Shown here piece after piece: positions 59,601 to 64,000 of a stretch of DNA of 64,000 bases; positions within the stretch are counted from its first letter, which is position 1, and every line of letters starts with the position of its first letter. This DNA is from Agelaius tricolor (lineage: Eukaryota > Chordata > Aves > Passeriformes > Icteridae), in NCBI GenBank assembly GCA_023055355.1, contig JALJCS010000018.1, forward strand, positions 3,596,001 to 3,660,000. Reading direction: 5' to 3'. A program made the translations under genes and the position numbers. The notes beneath the pieces were generated by a model. It worked only from the letters and a program-made list of their open reading frames with translations. It ran no database searches and was not told where the DNA came from.

Positions 59601-62499
59601 TCCTGGAAAACTCCTTCCAGGGGACACACACTGCTGAATGAGCAGACAAATCCCCAACATCCCAAATTAAAAATACCATTACAACCTACAGCCAGACATC
59701 CTAACCCTGCAACACAGCCCTCAGGTGAAATAATGTCCTGGAGCAGCTCAGTAGAACATGGCCAGAGATCCTTCCAGCAGGGATACCCCAGCACAGCACA
59801 CAGGGTTGTTTGCCAGGGATAGGATTGGTAATGAACCATGTAATGAGCCACCCTGCAGCTACACTCAGGACTTTTCCAACAAATGCAAGTGTGAGTGAAG
59901 GTTACTGTGCTGGAGAGACACAAAAATGGACCTTGTGGCCACAGTCAAGAAGCTGGGCAAATCCAGATGTGGGGCTTTTAACCTCCCACAGGGTCCCTTC
60001 ATCAAAGAAATTTGATTAACACCATCATAAAAGTCTGTGCTGCTGCTCTTTCTGATCAACTCTAAATGTATTTGTAATCAAACAATTATCAGGTTAGGGT
60101 ACTTTAACAAAAAAAAAATTAAAATATAAAAGCACAATCAATATTTATCAGTCTGTTGTGCTGTCCAGTTCTGAAGGCAAGGAACAAAATCCAATTTCTG
60201 CTCAGCTGGTCCTAGGAAATGACATTTTGCAGCATGAGAAAATGAGGTTCTAGTTTCTAAGAATATATCCACTGGTGGGTTCCAAATAACTGTGTTATCA
60301 ATCATTCTGCTCCTGGGAATGAGTGTATCAACAGCTGGATTCAGGGAGAAACCTCCTCTGCTCCCCTTGGCAGGGGAGTGAGCCTGTGCCTGTCATTGAT
60401 TGGGCATTCCCAACAGCAACAAGGCACAGAGATTTCTCCTGCTACATCTCTGTCAGGTGCCTCCAATATGTCATAATATTTTCTTCCAATTAAGAAAACT
60501 CCCAAACTCCAGCGATTCTGTGTGTGCTGCTGAACTGTCTGGATTTTTTGCCACCTGTGACGTGAGTTCTCTGAGGAAGAAGGAGCATCCTGAGGCAAGG
60601 ACACCTTCCCTCCACACCAGCATCAGTGGAGCCACCCCTCAAGCCCCCAAACAAGCCAAAGCATCCCCTGTGAGCCTGCCAGGCAGCAGGGAACTGCAGG
60701 CACCACAAGTAAACACTGCCAACACCTGCACCAGACAGACCATGGGAATGCTCCAGCTAGGCTGAAAGCACAGGGGGACACCTGGGAGAAAGGTATGGTC
60801 CTGAGAGGGTTCATGGTCCTGAGAGGGTTCATGGTCCTGTAGCCCCATGGGATCCACCAAACCTGAGCTCCAAGGCTGGCAGCTCCACACACTCTGCTCC
60901 CCCTTTGCTCTGAGTGGAGACAGGACCACCTACCCTGCAGCCCCACAGGCTTTATTGACTTCCTTCACCATTTAAAAAGTGCCCTAACTGCAGCTTAATG
61001 CCTTTGCTTTTGAAGTGCTGAATCCCCATTGCAAAGAGTTTTCCAGCCATGCCCTGCTCTTGATGCTTGCTGTGGCACACAAGGGCACTTCTGGGTGCTG
61101 CTCAGCCTTCTCAGTTTTTGTTCTGAACCCACTGCTAGTGTTCTTTTGTACCCAGGAATGAGCATGCTTCCATGTCCTCACACAGCTGTTTTTCTCAGGA
61201 AATCCCTTGGATTTCCCAGCTGGGATTCACTAATTTTTAGTACAAGCCACTTTGCTGGAAGCCATAATTAGGAGAAATCTGTGTGAGGGCCTTGCTGCAT
61301 GCAGGTGGTGCAGACAGGGGGATGGGGAGGGGGATAACAGCCCCTCTGCAGAAAAAGGGCCAGTCCTTGAGAGCCTTTGTCTGCATTTCTCTTACACTTC
61401 AGATCAGTTCTTTGTCCTGGGTGATGTCTGTCCTTGGAGATAAGGTTGGAAAGCCCACACCTGGAATTTCTGCATCCAGCTGGGCTCTCACAAGTGTAGG
61501 CAGAAGGCAGAGAGCTGCACCCAACACCTCACCCTGAGACAAACTGTCCAACAGCAAAGTGACCCCCAGGTGAAACAACTCCAGTCCTGCACCTGAATGC
61601 TGTGTCTGGGGTCACCATTGGCTCTTCCTACACAGAAAAGCCCAGTGCCTTCAAGAATGTTCCCCTGGGAGTTTTTCTTTCCCCCCAGGCTGTGATCAGT
61701 TTATCTTGTGACCTCCTCCTGGATACAAACTCAAGTGAAACTTGTTTAGGGCTCCATAGGGGTCTGGTTTCCTACTCCACAGTTCATCCCCTGAGCTCCT
61801 CAATAATGTTCTGGCTGCTGGGCCAGGAGTCAGAGCTGAGTACCAGCCTGGCCAGCACAGCCACCAGAGCCCTCTGGCAGTCCCAAGGACAGTGTGCACT
61901 CATCTCCTGTGCAGGGATTAGTCATCTCCCTTGCCCACACTAAAGAAATCTCCATGTGCCATGGAGGATTTTGATTCCCTGCCCAGTGTAGGCATTTCTG
62001 CCTGGGAAATCCCAGCCTGGAATATAGGAGTCATCATTCCTGGCATTTCAGGTTTTGGCAAAAGGTAAGATTGATGGTGCTGGATGAGCACTCTGCTCAC
62101 TCTCCATCTTCCTTCATGGGAGCTTTCAAATGAGTCACTGTCCTCCAAAACAGCATCCTTCCTCTGCCCACAAGGGTTTTGAGTGTATGAATTTGCACTT
62201 GTCTTCCTGAGAGCCCACTGCTGACACAAAATCAGCTCCCCAAGCAGACCTGACCACTCAGAGCATCTGACTTGTCCTAATTTCAGTAACACTTAGTGTA
62301 TGAAAACTGTATCCTCAGCAGCTGATGAGAGTGAGCAGGTCCTTGGAGGTCCCACAGGGAGTCTGGTGTTCTTCTGACTACAAGGGCTCTGCAGCATCTC
62401 TCCCATCTTTTATTGTACCCCAGTGCCAGGAGTCTCCCCCTCTCTGCCATCCATCATCTCGCCTAAACAAATGCCATCCTCTTTTGTTGGCCTGACTTC

Positions 62500-62700
62500 A
62501 CAGAATCACAGGATGGACTGGGTTGGGAAGGACCTTAAAGCCCATCCAGTTCCACTCTCTGCCATGGGACAGCTTCCATAACCCAGGAATAACTCAGGTT
62601 TCTCTGAGTCCAACCTGGCCTTGGACACTTCCAGGGATGGGGCAGCCACAGCTTCTCTGGGCACACCCTTCCCCAACATCCAGGTCCTGACATACATGAA
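62500..62700 (-). repeat. CR1 LINE 3' fragment
   Basis: Reverse CR1 3' end, with acagaatcacaggatggact, gggaaggaccttaaagccca and ggccttggacacttccaggg in the right order. Confidence 0.88.
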
Positions 62701-62775
62701 AACATTCAAGGGAGTTCTTCTAGTCCTAGACATGTACAAACATTCAAGGGAGTTCTTCTAGTCCTAGACATGTAC
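62701..62775. repeat. 38-bp tandem duplication
   Basis: aacattcaagggagttcttc occurs at 62701 and 62739 with an identical body between, so two perfect 38-bp units. This looks recent. Confidence 0.95.
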
Positions 62776-63839
62776 AAACATTTCAATTTACCAGCTGCCA
62801 TTTAATGTGCTGCCTGGTTACTGCTGGAGCAAGCATCTTTCCATCCCCTCAGTAGGATATGGACCCATCAGGCTGCTCTTCTCCAGAGCTATGAAGCTTT
62901 GACTGGACACCTTTTTTATTTTTTTTTAGTATCAGAGCAGAGTCTTTACCAGCTTCATCTAAAACCAACATGCAGCATTTATTTTCTCCCTGACATCCAT
63001 GCATATAAACACACACACATGCACACTCCCTAATAGTCCTTAATGCCACCAAACATAATTTTCATTGACTGCTCTTCCAGATTAGCCTTCCAGGTCTCTG
63101 CATTATGTAACAGTTAATTCATTGCTTTTGTTACCAAATCCCTTCTTTTCCTGTTTGGTGTTATTATTTCTGATTTCATCTTCCTTAACAATGATAGATT
63201 GTTAGCTAAGAATATCTTCAATGGCTGCAGAACTGTGTGCATGCTGTGGAGGAGACAGCATCTATCAAAGTTTTCTTAAACAACCCTCATTTAGAACACA
63301 CATTCTTTTTTCTTGTTTTTTCCCCCAATCATTTCTTGTTTGTAATTGTTCCCAACTTAGGAAAATTGACCACTTTCAAGTGCCTTGCATACATATTATC
63401 AATTTAGGATCACATTCTGCTCAGAACAAATGCAATTAGGGCATTTAAGCAACCATTAATTCTGAGTTCAGTAATCAATTCACCTTTATCTGTCCAACTG
63501 ATCCAGAATCACACCAAATTCACTGCAATACTTTGGTAACAGAAAATTATCATCTGTCATTTTTGGAAACTGTGGGGCTGCACATTGGCAGCAGCACGAG
63601 TCCTTCAGCATCTATCCCTGAGGCTGAAAAGCTGTTCTGGGAACATGGATTTTCTTTCACTTTGTTATGAACTCTTTAGGAAAGCTGTTTGTCCATCCCC
63701 TCGTTCGATCCAGCACTCTGCAGGGATCCATCTGCTGAGCCACCCCAGCCTGAGGGCAAGAGCAACCCTTGGTGGAATATTTGGATCAGTTCTGCCTCCA
63801 CTTTCAGGGTCCCAGCACAGGAAGGATGTGGAACTGTTG

Positions 63840-64000
63840 TAGCAAGCCCAGAGAGGGCACCAAGATGATCAAGGGGATGGAGCAGCTCTGCTGTGAGGAA
63901 AGGCTGAGAGGGTTTGGTTTGTTCAGCTTGGAGAAGAGAAGGTTGTGGGGTGACCTCATTGTGGCCTTCCAGCCCTTGAAGCATCTCCAAGAGAGCTGCA
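63840..64000 (+). repeat. CR1 LINE fragment running off the window
   Basis: Forward CR1 text (gagaagagaaggttgtgggg, tgacctcattgtggccttcc, ctccaagagagct) continues past 64000. Confidence 0.85.

Larger units (their letters stand above)
58896..64000. other. Upstream flank of PSD2
   Basis: No gene was recognised. It contains CR1 pieces at 59418-59600, 62500-62700 and 63840-64000, an 18-bp repeat at 60792-60840 and a 38-bp duplication at 62701-62775. The neighbour expected from mammalian synteny (CXXC5, from memory) is not seen. Confidence 0.5.

Overview
The window is nuclear DNA from a bird, most likely a songbird. It carries many CR1 LINE fragments, with 3' ends made of short tandem repeats. 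It also carries several solo LTRs of a type I associate from memory with songbird genomes; that family assignment is a recollection, not a search result. There are no bacterial-style operons, and the coding sequence is split by GT-AG introns.

I can support one protein-coding gene: PSD2 (EFA6C), a Sec7- and PH-domain exchange factor for ARF6, read on the minus strand. Fourteen coding exons lie between 36670 (ATG) and 577 (TAA). Their lengths sum to 2451 nt, which is 816 residues plus a stop. Splice phases agree at every junction, all 13 introns are GT-AG, and no exon holds an internal stop. The protein order is a divergent low-complexity N-terminus, a conserved motif block (about residues 180-250), the Sec7 domain (about 355-511), the PH domain (about 556-668) and a C-terminal coiled-coil region. 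The coding exon carrying the ATG starts with a splice acceptor, so transcription begins further upstream. The best first-exon candidate is a CpG-rich segment with a CCAAT box ending at a GTAAGT donor at 57732. A second candidate noncoding exon lies at 39164-39266.

Layout: 1-576 is the 3' UTR or downstream side, with no polyadenylation signal seen. 577-36719 holds the coding exons and their introns. 36720-57731 is the presumed long 5' intron, with a mitochondrial ND1 insertion, tandem duplications, CR1 pieces, a solo LTR, a GGAAA microsatellite and, at its distal end, an AT-rich repeat-poor block that looks conserved. 57732-58230 is the presumed promoter/first-exon region, next to a 0.5 kb CCCAT microsatellite. 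58900-64000 is upstream intergenic sequence with CR1 pieces.

Nothing here looks like an undescribed multi-gene system. The points most worth a second look are the ND1 insertion inside a local duplication, the candidate 5' noncoding exons, the minisatellite that keeps exon 5 open into its intron, and a sense-oriented LTR polyadenylation signal upstream of exon 3.
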